Assembly: GCA_019694315.1 (NCBI GenBank)
Contig: JAIBCE010000017.1
Coordinates: forward strand, 1-48,052
Length of the DNA: 48,052 nt
DNA from: Sandaracinaceae bacterium
GTDB lineage: Bacteria; Myxococcota_A; Polyangia; Polyangiales; Sandaracinaceae
Direction of reading: 5' to 3'
Each line of letters starts with the position of its first letter. Position 1 is the stretch's first letter. Below are positions 8,231-18,452 of this stretch, piece by piece. The notes under the pieces were generated by a model that was not told where the DNA came from, did no database searches, and was given only the letters and a program-made list of their open reading frames with translations. A program made the position numbers and the translations under genes.

Positions 8231-8936
8231 TCGTGACCGTCTCGCTCGTGTGCGCCGACGACGAGGCGATCTCGTCCTCGCTGCACCCCATGCGGGCCGC
8301 GCAGTCGCTCCGCAGCTGATCGAACGTCGCTTGCCCATCGACCCACACGCCGATCGCGGCGCCGGTGCTCGCGAGCGTGCCCACGAGCAGGAACCAGCTC
8401 ACGACCCACTCGGGGCCCACCTCTTCGACGCGCGGGCCCTCGTCCGTGCGCACCACCGGGCGACCCTGTCCCACCACCACCGCCTCGAAGCCGCCCTCGA
8501 GCGGCATCATCTGCATCACGGGCGGCGTGGGCGCGACGCGCGTCGCGAGCCGTCCCGAGCTGCCCGTCGTGCCCTCGAGCTCGCGCAGACGGGCCTCCAC
8601 CTCGGCGCGGTTCGCCGCCGTCGGAGAGGCATCGAGGTACTGCCGATAGACCGACGCGGCGGCCTCCGTGCGCTCGAGGCGGTCGAGGCACAGCGCCTGG
8701 TTGTAGAGGAGCGATGGCGGGCCGCCGGCCTCGCGCGCCCGGAAGAACGCCTCGGCGGCGTCCTCGTAGCGCTCGGCGTCGTACGCCGCGCGGCCCTGAT
8801 CGAAGAGCGCATGCCACGCGCCGCTCTCGCTCGTGGTGCCAGTCCCCGCGCGGGGCGGCACGGCCCACGCCGCGCGCGACGGGAGCCAGGTCGCCAGAAG
8901 GGCCATCGAGCCGAGCACGAGGAGGCGCCAGTTCAT
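8094..8936 (-). CDS. TPR-containing envelope protein with C-terminal membrane helices
   Basis: 280 residues. Residues 1-25 are a Sec signal (hydrophobic LLVLGSMALLATWL, cleavage after AAWA). Residues ~40-115 look like two TPR-type helix pairs (WHALFDQGRAAYDAERYEDA, LLYNQALCLDRLERTEAAAS). Two hydrophobic segments follow, near 178-200 (WVVSWFLLVGTLASTGAAIG) and 238-255 (VLVVASALLGTATAISFLAE), giving a short strand-rich tail ending RGSF. This architecture is common for myxobacterial periplasmic proteins of unknown role. It is coupled to the lipoprotein gene at 8094. The minus-strand start has no Shine-Dalgarno but a -10-like TACCAT 10 nt upstream. Confidence 0.82.
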   Translation of the reverse strand: MNWRLLVLGSMALLATWLPSRAAWAVPPRAGTGTTSESGAWHALFDQGRAAYDAERYEDAAEAFFRAREAGGPPSLLYNQALCLDRLERTEAAASVYRQYLDASPTAANRAEVEARLRELEGTTGSSGRLATRVAPTPPVMQMMPLEGGFEAVVVGQGRPVVRTDEGPRVEEVGPEWVVSWFLLVGTLASTGAAIGVWVDGQATFDQLRSDCAARMGCSEDEIASSSAHTSETVTNVLVVASALLGTATAISFLAEGFSTGGTRVYVDLGPGSLQLRGSF

Positions 8937-8946
8937 GCGAGCCGAG

Positions 8947-8952
8947 ATGGTA
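8947..8952 (-). promoter_or_regulatory. start-proximal -10 element (TACCAT) of the TPR-protein gene
   Basis: On the minus strand TACCAT ends 10 nt before the ATG at 8936. A TSS 7 nt downstream would leave a leader of about 3 nt. No Shine-Dalgarno is visible. Confidence 0.4.
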
Positions 8953-9002
8953 GACGGTTCGCAGCCGCGAACAACTCGACGCGCGACCGCTCGTGCAACC
9001 GA

Positions 9003-10460
9003 TCAGTATCGGGGATCGTCGCGTGTCACGTCGTAGCCGCTCGTCGTGCCGGGCGGGTGCAGGGCCAGCGCCTCGCACGAGAGCGCACCGGTCGCGTCGC
9101 GGTGCGTCGTGACGTCGACCACGCGCCACATCGCGCCGACGGAGTCGGAGCCCACGCGGCCCTCGAAGCGCGGCACCGTGTCGGGCTCCGCGCCGTACGT
9201 CGCGATGCGTCGGCCGTCGCAGTACACGTTCACCACGGGGTGCGCGACGAGGCCCGTCCAGTTCTCGATCATCACGCGGAAGGTCTCGCCGTCGTTGGGC
9301 GCGTCCACGTTGATGTTCTCTGGCAGGCCCGTGCCCTCGCTCAGGTTGTTGTCGATGTCGAGGCGCGGGTTCGCGCAGAAGCCGAGCGCGCGCCACTGAT
9401 CGCCCTGCGGGCCGTTCTCGCACGCGGCGAGATCGCTGTTCGCGTAGCCCCAGTCGGCGCGCACGTAGCCATCGCCTCGGATGCTCGCCTCGCAGTTGGC
9501 CCAGCTGCACGCGCGCGGCGTGATCGCGAAGGCGTTGCTGCCGAGCGGATACCAGGGCACGCCCGTGCTCGATCGCTGGAGGAAGAGATCGAGATCCTGC
9601 GTCTCGCTCTCCGGGTAGCACATCTCCACGCGGAGCCCCGGCGCCGAGACGTGCACGACCCACGTGCACGAGAGCATCGTGCCCTCGAGCGTCACCACGT
9701 CCATGGTCACGGTGTAGTCGCCGCTGAGGCGCGGCGTGAACGTGGCGGTCTCGCTCGTGGCGCCGCTCAGATCGAAGCTCCGGAGGCGCGGCGCGAGCGA
9801 GTCGCACGGACCGCCCTCGACGCTCCAGCGCCAGCTCCGCGCCATCCCCGGATAGAAGTCGCTCCCGCGGAGCGGATACGTCGCGAACGGAACCGTATCG
9901 GGCGTGCGCGGATCGCCCGGGCTCGGGCAGTCGATCGGACAGTCGCGCTGCGCGCTACAGCCGTCGCAGAGGTTGTCGCGTCCGTCGCAGACGTCGCGCG
10001 AGGGCCCGATGCCGCCCACGCACTCGCCCCACGTGCGCGTCATCTCGCAGGTCTGCGTTCCGTCCGTGCACGCGCCCACGCCGCGTCGCCCGGGAGGACC
10101 CGGAAAACACACCTGCACCGCGCCCGGATCGCAGCCGCAGCCCTCGTCCACGCGACCGTCGCAGTCGGTGTCGCTGCCGTCGCATCGCTCGATCGGCTCG
10201 CAGCCGTCGGGCAGCGGAATGCACCCACGGTCCGGCGGCGCGTCGGTCCCACTGTCGTTGCCGCCGTCGTTGCCGGCGTCGCGACCCGCGTCGTTGCCTG
10301 CATCGAGCGCGGCGTCGAGCCCGCCGTCGCGCGAGGCGTCGATCGGCCCGCCATCGCGCGGGCTCGGCTCGAAGAGCCCGGACTTCGCGCCGCAGCCTGC
10401 GATCGGGAGCCCACACACGACCGCGATCCCGAGCGCGATCGCGGTCCGGGCGCGCCTCAA
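9003..10460 (-). CDS. lipoprotein with MopE-type Cys/Asp motif
   Basis: 485 residues from a TTG at 10460 that overlaps the purD stop (TTGA) and has a GCGAGG ribosome site; an upstream ATG at 10526 would add 22 residues inside purD and spoil the signal peptide. Lipobox IAGC places the acylated Cys at 23. Residues ~32-78 are an Asp/Ala/Gly/Asn linker. A MopE-type signature follows (CDGSDTDCDGRVDEGC), a proposed metal-binding motif of myxobacterial and methanotroph surface proteins, then a second CDGRDNLCDGC. The C-terminal half has PKD/Ig-like strands (SGDYTVTMDVV) and WENWTG-like stretches typical of these surface proteins. It is the third gene after purH and purD; no metabolic link is obvious. 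Confidence 0.78.
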   Translation of the reverse strand: MRRARTAIALGIAVVCGLPIAGCGAKSGLFEPSPRDGGPIDASRDGGLDAALDAGNDAGRDAGNDGGNDSGTDAPPDRGCIPLPDGCEPIERCDGSDTDCDGRVDEGCGCDPGAVQVCFPGPPGRRGVGACTDGTQTCEMTRTWGECVGGIGPSRDVCDGRDNLCDGCSAQRDCPIDCPSPGDPRTPDTVPFATYPLRGSDFYPGMARSWRWSVEGGPCDSLAPRLRSFDLSGATSETATFTPRLSGDYTVTMDVVTLEGTMLSCTWVVHVSAPGLRVEMCYPESETQDLDLFLQRSSTGVPWYPLGSNAFAITPRACSWANCEASIRGDGYVRADWGYANSDLAACENGPQGDQWRALGFCANPRLDIDNNLSEGTGLPENINVDAPNDGETFRVMIENWTGLVAHPVVNVYCDGRRIATYGAEPDTVPRFEGRVGSDSVGAMWRVVDVTTHRDATGALSCEALALHPPGTTSGYDVTRDDPRY

Positions 10461-11737
10461 GAGCGCCTCGCTTGCCAGCCGATGTCGCGCCGCAGCTGCA
10501 TGCCATCGAAGCGGATGCGGTCGCACGCGAGGTACGCGCGCTCCGCCGCCTCCTCGAGGCTCGCCCCGATCGCCGTCACGGTGAGCACGCGACCCCCCGC
10601 GGTCTCGAGCCCTCCACCGCTCGCTCGCGTACCCGCGTGGAACGCGACCACGCCCGGGACCTCGCGCACGGCCTCGAGCCCCTCGATGCGATCACCCTTG
10701 CGGGGCGCGGTGGGATAGCCGTGCGCTGCGAGCACCACCGCGAGCGCGTGCGGCGCATCCCACGCTGGCGCGATGCCGCCGAGGTCACCGCGCGCTGCGG
10801 CGTCGAAGAGCGGGAGCACGTCGCCGCCCCAGCGCGCCATGAGCACCTCGGTCTCGGGGTCGCCGAAGCGCACGTTGAACTCGAGCACCTGCGGCGCTCC
10901 GTCCACCACCATCACGCCCACGAAGAGCGCGCCACGAAACGGCGTGCCCCGCGCGCGCATGGTCTCGAGCACCGGCTCCACCACGCGCGACAAGATCGCG
11001 CGCTCGATCTCCGGCGTGACCACCGGCGGCGGCGAGTAGGCGCCCATCCCGCCCGTGTTCGGGCCGCGATCTCCGTCGAGCAGGCGCTTGTGGTCCTGCG
11101 CGGCGGCCAGCGGCACGTAGCGCGTCCCGTCGCACACCACGTGGTAGCTCACCTCGGGCCCGACGAGACACTCCTCGATCACGACCCGCGCGCCCGCGTC
11201 GCCGTGCACCCGCTCGCGCATCATCGCGCGCACGGCCTCGAGGGCCTCGGCCGTGTCCTTGGCCACCACGACGCCCTTGCCCGCGCAGAGACCGTCGGCC
11301 TTCACCACGAGCGGCCGCCCTGCCTCGCGCACGTACGCCTCGGCCGCCTCGGCATCGTCGAAGACCGCGAAGCCCGCCGTGGGCACGCCCGCCTCGCGCA
11401 TGATCTCCTTGGCGAAGGCCTTCGAGCCCTCGAGTCGTGCGGCCTCGCGTCGGGGCCCGAACGCGGCGATGCCCGCCGCCTCGAGCGCGTCGACGAGCCC
11501 GCTCACGAGCGGCGCCTCGGGGCCCACGACCACGAGGTCGATCGCCTCGCTCCGTGCGAGCGCCACGAGGCCCGGCACGTCGTCGACGGAGACGGGCACA
11601 CACCGCGCGATGCCCGCGATGCCCGCGTTTCCGGGCGCCACCACGATCTCCCCGACCGACGGTGACTGGAGGAGCTTCCACGCGAGCGCGTGCTCTCGTG
11701 CGCCCGAGCCCACCACCAGGATCTTCTTCTTCGGCAT
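10457..11737 (-). CDS. purD: phosphoribosylamine-glycine ligase
   Basis: 426 residues, normal for GARS. It joins glycine to phosphoribosylamine with ATP in step two of purine synthesis. Seen: N-terminal KKILVVGSGAREHALAWKL, the conserved VVVGPEAPLVSGLVD, the ATP-grasp stretch GRPLVVKADGLCAGKGVVVA, and the late motif EFNVRFGDPETEVLM that holds Mg2+ ligands. It lies 67 bp downstream of purH on the same strand, the common purHD pairing. The ATG at 11737 has an upstream GAGAGAGGCG ribosome site. Its stop overlaps the following lipoprotein start. Confidence 0.97.
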   Translation of the reverse strand: MPKKKILVVGSGAREHALAWKLLQSPSVGEIVVAPGNAGIAGIARCVPVSVDDVPGLVALARSEAIDLVVVGPEAPLVSGLVDALEAAGIAAFGPRREAARLEGSKAFAKEIMREAGVPTAGFAVFDDAEAAEAYVREAGRPLVVKADGLCAGKGVVVAKDTAEALEAVRAMMRERVHGDAGARVVIEECLVGPEVSYHVVCDGTRYVPLAAAQDHKRLLDGDRGPNTGGMGAYSPPPVVTPEIERAILSRVVEPVLETMRARGTPFRGALFVGVMVVDGAPQVLEFNVRFGDPETEVLMARWGGDVLPLFDAAARGDLGGIAPAWDAPHALAVVLAAHGYPTAPRKGDRIEGLEAVREVPGVVAFHAGTRASGGGLETAGGRVLTVTAIGASLEEAAERAYLACDRIRFDGMQLRRDIGWQARRS

Positions 11738-11804
11738 CGAGGACGCCTCTCTCGAGAAGGGGATGCGAGGGATCGTCGGCGCACCGCGCGGCGTGCGCGT
11801 CGCG

Positions 11805-13379
<1,575 letters not shown>

Positions 13380-13395
13380 GCGGCACCTCGGGTGG

Positions 13396-13416
13396 GCTCC
13401 GAGGGAGGCTCGGAGC
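13396..13416 (-). promoter_or_regulatory. hairpin in the purH leader
   Basis: An 8-bp perfect stem, GCTCCGAG / CTCGGAGC, with a 5-nt loop. In the purH mRNA the loop reads CCUCC, complementary to a Shine-Dalgarno core, and the purH ribosome site (GAGGUG) lies 10 nt further on. Loop-SD pairing could compete with ribosome binding; this is inference. It is not a known purine riboswitch. Confidence 0.35.
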
Positions 13417-13531
13417 GAGACGCGCGCGCCCTTACATGTCCCCCGTTTCGCCGTCAACCGCGCCGAGGCGCCTCCCGCGGCCCCCCTCACGAAGTTGCCG
13501 CGCGAGCGCGCGTTCGTGCGATGCTGCGTTC

Positions 13532-13936
13532 GTGGTCGGAGGTGCTCAGCTCCCCTGCGAGGCGTTCGTCCTCGCGATCGTCGCGGAAGATCCGGTGACG
13601 ACCGTCGACGGTGCGACGTCGCGATGGCGCTCGCACCTCCTCATCGTCTCGGACGGCTTCGTCGTGCGCACGCGCTCGGAGGTGGGGGAGGACGAGCTCC
13701 GGGAGCTCGGGGCCCACGTGGCCGAGCTCTGCACCGGTCGGCGCAACGAGCTGTCGTTCCGCACCTCCTCGGGGCAGCTCTACCTCTCCCTGGTGCGCCG
13801 ACCCCGCGGCGAGATCGGGGTCGCCGGGCACCTCGTCCGCGATGCCGAGGGGCTCCTCTCCGCGTTCCAGACGCGCACCGACGTGCCCTCGCTCGAGAGC
13901 TTCGGCGACGCCCTCCGCTCGTTTCCTTACGCCTGA
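13532..13936 (+). CDS. small WapI/immunity-like protein
   Basis: About 134 residues if started at the GTG at 13532; the frame is open further upstream but those residues are Pro/Arg/Ser-rich and not protein-like. The pattern ([59 protein letters not shown]) resembles the WapI-family immunity fold: alternating strands, a central helix with L..L..G...L.F, and a final hydrophobic strand. That resemblance is by eye only. No toxin gene adjoins it; it faces purH divergently across about 150 bp. Start uncertain, no clear ribosome site. Confidence 0.6.
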   Translation: MVGGAQLPCEAFVLAIVAEDPVTTVDGATSRWRSHLLIVSDGFVVRTRSEVGEDELRELGAHVAELCTGRRNELSFRTSSGQLYLSLVRRPRGEIGVAGHLVRDAEGLLSAFQTRTDVPSLESFGDALRSFPYA

Positions 13937-14007
13937 CGCGCGCGCGAAGAAACGCGTCGAGGTGGCGCAACCCGGGCCAGCGGCGTGATGCGCGCGCGGC
14001 GTTCTGC

Positions 14008-14013
14008 TAACAG
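14008..14013 (+). promoter_or_regulatory. start-proximal -10-like element of the DedA gene
   Basis: TGC-TAACAG, extended -10-like, ends 9 nt before the GTG start at 14023. No ribosome site is visible, consistent with a very short or absent leader. Confidence 0.35.
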
Positions 14014-14022
14014 GACGCCACC

Positions 14023-14676
14023 GTGGTCGAGCAGGGCATCCAGTTCTTCCTCGAGCAGGGCTCGTACGGGCTCATGTTCGCCTGGATCATCGCTGCGGGC
14101 CTGGGCCTGCCCCTGCCCGAAGACGTCGCCATGATCTCGGGCGCGATCCTCGCGCAGCGCGGCATCACGAACCTCACCGTGACGGTCGTGGTGCTCACGA
14201 TCTCCGTCCTGCTCGGCGACACGATTCTCTACACGATCGCGCGACGGCTCGGGCCGGCGATCTACGAGCGGAAGTTCATCCAGCGCGTCATGCCGCCGGA
14301 TCGCCGTGTCTACGTCGAGGGCCTCATCGACAAGTACGGCTCGCTCGTCGTCTTCGGTGCGCGCCACGTCGCGGGGCTCCGCGGCGCGATCTTCGCGATG
14401 TGCGCCATCCACGGCATCTCGTATCCGCGCTTCATCATCGCCGACGCGCTCGCGCTCGCGATCTCGCTGCCGGTGTTCATGGGCATCGGCTGGCTGTTCT
14501 CGGACAGCATCGACCGCGTCGCGGAGCACGCCGCCAGCTTCGAGCAGTACGTGATGCTCGCCATCGGGGGCATCGTGCTCCTCGTGGGCGTCATCCACCT
14601 CGCGCGCACGGCGCTCAAGCGCTGGCGCGAGCGCAGCGCGCCGAGCGAGGTCGCTCGGAAGCCCGTCGAGCCCTGA
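14023..14676 (+). CDS. DedA family membrane protein
   Basis: 217 residues, usual length for DedA/SNARE-associated (VTT domain) proteins, which act as phospholipid flippases or proton-coupled envelope transporters. Visible: the re-entrant signature GLGLPLPEDVAMISGAILAQ, later RHVAGLRGAIFAMCAIHG with the family FxxRxxxGxR pattern, and four or five hydrophobic segments. The C-terminal tail is basic (ALKRWRERS). The GTG at 14023 is the only start placing the first helix correctly. It stands alone between the immunity-like gene and the HEAT-repeat gene. Confidence 0.88.
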   Translation: MVEQGIQFFLEQGSYGLMFAWIIAAGLGLPLPEDVAMISGAILAQRGITNLTVTVVVLTISVLLGDTILYTIARRLGPAIYERKFIQRVMPPDRRVYVEGLIDKYGSLVVFGARHVAGLRGAIFAMCAIHGISYPRFIIADALALAISLPVFMGIGWLFSDSIDRVAEHAASFEQYVMLAIGGIVLLVGVIHLARTALKRWRERSAPSEVARKPVEP

Positions 14677-14786
14677 TCGACTCCTTGCGGGAGTCGTCGC
14701 GCAGCGCGGACGTCCGGGCGTGAGAGCTGCGGCATCCCCTCGAGCTGGCTTGAAACGGGTCGGGGTTCGGGCGTACACCGCCGGCC

Positions 14787-15527
14787 ATGTCCGACCCCCG
14801 CGCCCACCTGCGAGCCCTCTTCGAGGCCGATCGCGCTCTGCGACACGCCGAGCGAACGCTGCTCCTGTCCGCGCCCCCCGAGGCCCTCGCCGACATCTTC
14901 GCGGCAGCGGCCGATCGCGCGCTGAAGGATGGGGACGCGGAGCGGCAGGAGCTCGAGCTCGTACGCCTGGCCGATCTCTGCGCGCAGATCGAGGGCCCCG
15001 TCGCCGTCGAGACCCTCCTTCGCATCCTCGATCACGCCGATCCCGCGGTCCGAGCGGAGGCGGGCGAGGCTCTCCTCGACGTGGCCTACGAGCGCTTCAA
15101 GGAGGTCGCCAACGCGATCGAGCGCGCCCTCGACGAGCGTCGCGACGGCGTGGCGATGGAGGAGCTGCCGTACATGCTGTCGGAGATCCACGATCCCGAT
15201 CCGCTCCCGCTCATGGTGCGCTTCCTCGTGCACCCGCGGGCCGAGGTGGTGGCGTCGGCGATCGAGGCGATCGTCGAGCGCGCCGACCCCGCGGCGGTGC
15301 CCAAGCTGCGGAAGCTCCTCGACGATCCCCGCGAGGTGACGGTGCCCGAGCTCGACGACGAGAAGGTCACGATCGGCGACCTCGCGGTCGACGCGCTCTC
15401 GTTCTTCGCCGAGGTCTTCGAGGACGAGGAGGAGGAGCCCGCCAAGCCCGCCGCGAAGCCGAGCGATTCGCGGCCCAAGGGTGGCCCGCGAGGTCCCGCG
15501 CCGGATCGAGGCGGTCGGCGCAGATGA
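14787..15527 (+). CDS. HEAT-repeat protein
   Basis: 246 residues. Residues ~70-195 contain HEAT/PBS-lyase-like helical repeats: AVETLLRILDHADPAVRAEA, PLPLMVRFLVHPRAEVVASA, AAVPKLRKLLDDPREVTV. These form a curved scaffold for protein binding. The tail is acidic then basic (EDEEEEPAKPAAKP, RRR). The next gene, a methyltransferase, starts inside this gene's stop (ATGA), so the two are coupled and may work together. The start has no clear Shine-Dalgarno; TACACC is 7 nt upstream (14774-14779). Confidence 0.82.
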   Translation: MSDPRAHLRALFEADRALRHAERTLLLSAPPEALADIFAAAADRALKDGDAERQELELVRLADLCAQIEGPVAVETLLRILDHADPAVRAEAGEALLDVAYERFKEVANAIERALDERRDGVAMEELPYMLSEIHDPDPLPLMVRFLVHPRAEVVASAIEAIVERADPAAVPKLRKLLDDPREVTVPELDDEKVTIGDLAVDALSFFAEVFEDEEEEPAKPAAKPSDSRPKGGPRGPAPDRGGRRR

Positions 15528-16537
15528 TCACGGGGGAGGGCGCGCGGGAGGATGACGAGGACGAGCTCCCGCTCGAAGACGACGATCTCCTCGAGCACGC
15601 CGAGCCGCCCCCTCCCGACGACGAGACCACCGCCCACCGCGCCCTCGGGGCCGAGCCGCACCACGACGACGCTCCCACGGGCCGCCTCGCCGAGCGCCTG
15701 CAGCGTGTCGCGCCCACGCGCCGCAAGTCCGAGGGCGCGAGCTCGCCGCAAGCCGCCGAGCTCTACGACGCCGTCGTGGTGCCCGAGTGGATCACCCTCT
15801 TCGCGGCGCCCCTCCTGGCTCACGTGCCCGCCGGCTTTCGCGGCCAGATCCTCGATGCGAGCGCGGGCACGGGCCACCTCTCGCTCGAGCTCCTGCGTCG
15901 CGTGGACGCGGCCGCGCGCGTGGTGGCCATCGAGCCCGACACGGCGCTCCTCGATCTGCTCCGTCGCCGCACGACCGGGGCCGCCGGCGGGCAGATCGTC
16001 GCGCGCGCGGAGACCCCGAGCGCGCTGAGCTTCGGCGACGAGGTCTTCGATCTCGTCGTCGCGGCCGCGTGCCCCGCGATCGCCGACAAGCAGGTCGCAG
16101 GGGAGCTGCGACGCGTGATGGCGCCCGGCGCGCGCCTGCTCGTGTCCACGCCGCTGCGCGGCACCTTCGAGGAGGTGCTCGACATGATGGCGGAGGTCGG
16201 CGCGCGACGAGGCGGTGAGCTCGTCTCTCGCGTGGCGGAGCTACGCGCGCGCACACCCGACGCGGCATCGCTCGCGACCTCGCTGCGCCGGCTCGGCCTC
16301 CAGCCGGTCGATGTGAAGGTCCTCGAGCGTCGCGTCGTGTTCCGCTCGGTGCGCGAGATCTTCGCGCATCCGATCATCGCGCACGTGGCGCTCGCGGACT
16401 GGCGCGCTGCGGCCGGCTTCGAGAGCGGAGGCGAGGAGGTCCTCGCCGAGGTCGAGCAGGCCTTCGCGACGTACGTCCCCCGCGGCCCCGTCCCCCTCAC
16501 CGTCCAGCTCGGCATCGTCGAGGCCGGCCGCGGCTGA
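15524..16537 (+). CDS. SAM-dependent methyltransferase, coupled to HEAT protein
   Basis: 337 residues. After an acidic, disordered-looking N-terminus (residues 1-50, EDDEDELPLEDDD) there is a class I Rossmann methyltransferase domain: motif I QILDASAGTGHLSLELL near 108-124, acidic end of strand 2 VVAIEPDTALLDLL, and FDLVVAAACPAI as motif post-I/IV. The C-terminal ~110 residues (VFRSVREIFAHPIIAHVALADW) are an additional helical domain. Substrate unknown. ATG at 15524 overlaps the HEAT gene stop by 4 nt. Confidence 0.82.
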   Translation: MITGEGAREDDEDELPLEDDDLLEHAEPPPPDDETTAHRALGAEPHHDDAPTGRLAERLQRVAPTRRKSEGASSPQAAELYDAVVVPEWITLFAAPLLAHVPAGFRGQILDASAGTGHLSLELLRRVDAAARVVAIEPDTALLDLLRRRTTGAAGGQIVARAETPSALSFGDEVFDLVVAAACPAIADKQVAGELRRVMAPGARLLVSTPLRGTFEEVLDMMAEVGARRGGELVSRVAELRARTPDAASLATSLRRLGLQPVDVKVLERRVVFRSVREIFAHPIIAHVALADWRAAAGFESGGEEVLAEVEQAFATYVPRGPVPLTVQLGIVEAGRG

Positions 16538-16544
16538 GCAGGAT

Positions 16545-17687
16545 TCAGCGGGCCACCAGCGTCTCGAGGGAGGTGCGCTTGCCGAAGAGCACGAGCACAT
16601 CGCCCACGAACAATCGCGTGCTCGCGGTGGGGCTCGGCATCGCCAGCGTGCCGCGCTTCACGCTCAGGATCCGCACGTCGAGCGCGTCGAGCTTCGTCTC
16701 CGCGATGGTGAGACCGACGAGGCGATTGCGTGGTCCGAGCGCGAGCTCCGCCACCACGTGACCCTTGTCGAGCGCGGCGACCTCGCGGAGCGCCTCGGTG
16801 GGCTCGGCGAGCGCTTCCTCCACGTGACGCACCACCGCCATCGCCACGTCGATCCCCGTGGCCGCCTCGATGCCCTCGAGCCCCGGCGAGGCGTTCACCT
16901 CCATCACCAGCGGGCCATCGCGCCCCTCGAGCATGTCCACGCCTGCCACGTGCAGACCGAGCACCCGCGCGGCCTTGCGCGCCACCTCGTCGTACGCCGC
17001 GTCGAGCCGCACGCTCTCCACGCTCGCGCCGCGGTGCACGTTGCTCCGGAACTCTTCGCCGCGCGCCGTGCGCCGCATCGCCGCCACGACGCGGCCGCCC
17101 ACCACGAACGCGCGGATGTCGCGCCCACGGCTCTCTTCGACGAAGCGCTGCAGGAGCACGTCGGCCTTCATGCTCTCGAGGGTCTCGAGGATCGCCTGCG
17201 CGACGTGCCGCGTGTCGGCGAGCATCACGCCCACGCCCTGCGTGCCCTCGAGGAGCTTGAGGATCACGGGCGCACCCAGCGCGTCGAGCAGCGCCCCCAG
17301 GTCGTCGCCGCTCTTGCCGAAGCCAGTGCGCGGCACGGGCACGCCGTTGCGCCCGAGGACCTGGAGCGCGCGCAGCTTGTCGCGCGCCACCGTGATCGCG
17401 TGCGAGCCGTTCTGCACGAACAGCCCCTGCTGCTCGAGCTGGCGCACGATCGCCGTGCCCACGAGGGTCATCGACGTTCCGACCCGCGGGATGACGGCGT
17501 CGAGCGCCATGAGCGCCCGGCCCTTGTAGAGCACCTCGCCGCCGGCGTTGTCGACGATCAGAGAGAAGCGTGCGGTGTCGAGGACGTCGACGGAGTGGCC
17601 CCGCGCGCGCGAGGCCTCGATCAGCCGCTTCGTGCTGTACGACGAGGCCCCTCGCGAGAGGAGCCCGATGCGGAGCCGGCCCACCAA
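16545..17687 (-). CDS. RimK-like ATP-grasp ligase fused to an RCK_C (TrkA-C) domain
   Basis: 380 residues. Residues 1-95 resemble the RimK pre-ATP-grasp region; 100-295 is a RimK ATP-grasp (VILKLLEGTQGVGVML at 141-156, DIRAFVVGGRVVAAMRR, LVMEVNASPGLEGIEAATG), which attaches amino acids such as glutamate to a protein or small acceptor. Residues 308-378 do not belong to RimK: GHVVAELALGPRNRLVGLTI, LDVRILSVKRG and TRLFVGDVLVLFGK match the RCK_C pattern of K+ channel/transporter regulators. The fusion implies ligand or metabolite control of the ligase. Start is TTG 17687 or GTG 17684, with GAGG just upstream. Convergent with the methyltransferase gene, 7 bp apart. Confidence 0.85.
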   Translation of the reverse strand: MVGRLRIGLLSRGASSYSTKRLIEASRARGHSVDVLDTARFSLIVDNAGGEVLYKGRALMALDAVIPRVGTSMTLVGTAIVRQLEQQGLFVQNGSHAITVARDKLRALQVLGRNGVPVPRTGFGKSGDDLGALLDALGAPVILKLLEGTQGVGVMLADTRHVAQAILETLESMKADVLLQRFVEESRGRDIRAFVVGGRVVAAMRRTARGEEFRSNVHRGASVESVRLDAAYDEVARKAARVLGLHVAGVDMLEGRDGPLVMEVNASPGLEGIEAATGIDVAMAVVRHVEEALAEPTEALREVAALDKGHVVAELALGPRNRLVGLTIAETKLDALDVRILSVKRGTLAMPSPTASTRLFVGDVLVLFGKRTSLETLVAR

Positions 17688-17703
17688 GTCCTCGCGTCGC
17701 CGC

Positions 17704-18360
17704 TCACTCCGTGACGTGCTCGCGCACGATGTCGTTGATCTGCCCGAACGCGAGCTTGTAGTCGAACCACGCCCGCGCGATCGCCTGCACGAGGCGCGTG
17801 GCGTCCTCCGACTCGCGATCGTAGGCGGCCGTGAGCCCCTGGAGGTAGGTGAGGTACGCGTTCCAGCCGTCGATCAGCGCGCGCAGCGCCGCGCGCAGTG
17901 CCTCGACCGAGGGACGAAGATCGTCGGTCGGCAGGAGCGAGTCGAGCGGCTGCACGTGGTCGTTCAGGTTCGCCAGGCACGTGGTGCGCACGAGCTGCGC
18001 GTACTGCGCGGCGCTGAAGGTGGCACGCTCGTGGATCTCGCCCTGGAGCTGCTCGTTGTTGTGGATGTCGCTCGGATCGGTGCGCGGCAGCGCGCAGGCC
18101 CAGAACGAGTCGAAGTTCTGCGAGCGCATGCCGTTCACCTGCCGGCCGATCGCGCTGTACGGGTTGGGCCCGGAGTTCATCAGGAAGTAGCCGCCCCCCA
18201 CGATCAGCGCGAGGAGGATGGCGCCGCCGAACGCGATCATGCGGCCGCGACCGCTGCGCATCGCCCGCTCTTCTTCTTCGAGGCTCGGGCCAGGGCCGCT
18301 CGGGGGCGTCGGAGCAAGGGGCGCCCATCCGGGCTGCGGTGCGTTCGGGTCGCTCGACAT
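17704..18360 (-). CDS. single-pass membrane protein of unknown function
   Basis: 218 residues. Residues 1-35 are Pro/Gly-rich and cytoplasmic, 41-61 a transmembrane helix (MIAFGGAILLALIVGGGYFL), then a helical exported domain with two cysteines (FWACALPRT, VRTTCLAN). I do not recognise the family. ATG at 18360 follows AGGAGG at 6 nt, and TAGACT at about 45 nt upstream could be its -10. It ends 17 bp before the RimK-RCK gene, same strand, so a two-gene operon is likely. Confidence 0.7.
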   Translation of the reverse strand: MSSDPNAPQPGWAPLAPTPPSGPGPSLEEEERAMRSGRGRMIAFGGAILLALIVGGGYFLMNSGPNPYSAIGRQVNGMRSQNFDSFWACALPRTDPSDIHNNEQLQGEIHERATFSAAQYAQLVRTTCLANLNDHVQPLDSLLPTDDLRPSVEALRAALRALIDGWNAYLTYLQGLTAAYDRESEDATRLVQAIARAWFDYKLAFGQINDIVREHVTE

Positions 18361-18441
18361 GACGTCCTCCTGATGGCGCGGGCGGTCTGGGCGCGGAGTC
18401 TACACACCCGGACCTCCCGAAACACTCCGCGCCGACCGTGC

Positions 18442-18447
18442 TAGAGG
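18442..18447 (+). promoter_or_regulatory. start-proximal -10-like element of the Nudix gene
   Basis: TGC-TAGAGG ends 5 nt before the ATG at 18453. It could also act as a weak ribosome site (AGAGGG), so the assignment is ambiguous. Confidence 0.25.
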
Positions 18448-18452
18448 GCGGC

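Noticed and set aside
14678..14694. GACTCC / GGAGTC hairpin after the DedA gene as terminator
   Set aside because: Short stem and no T-run.
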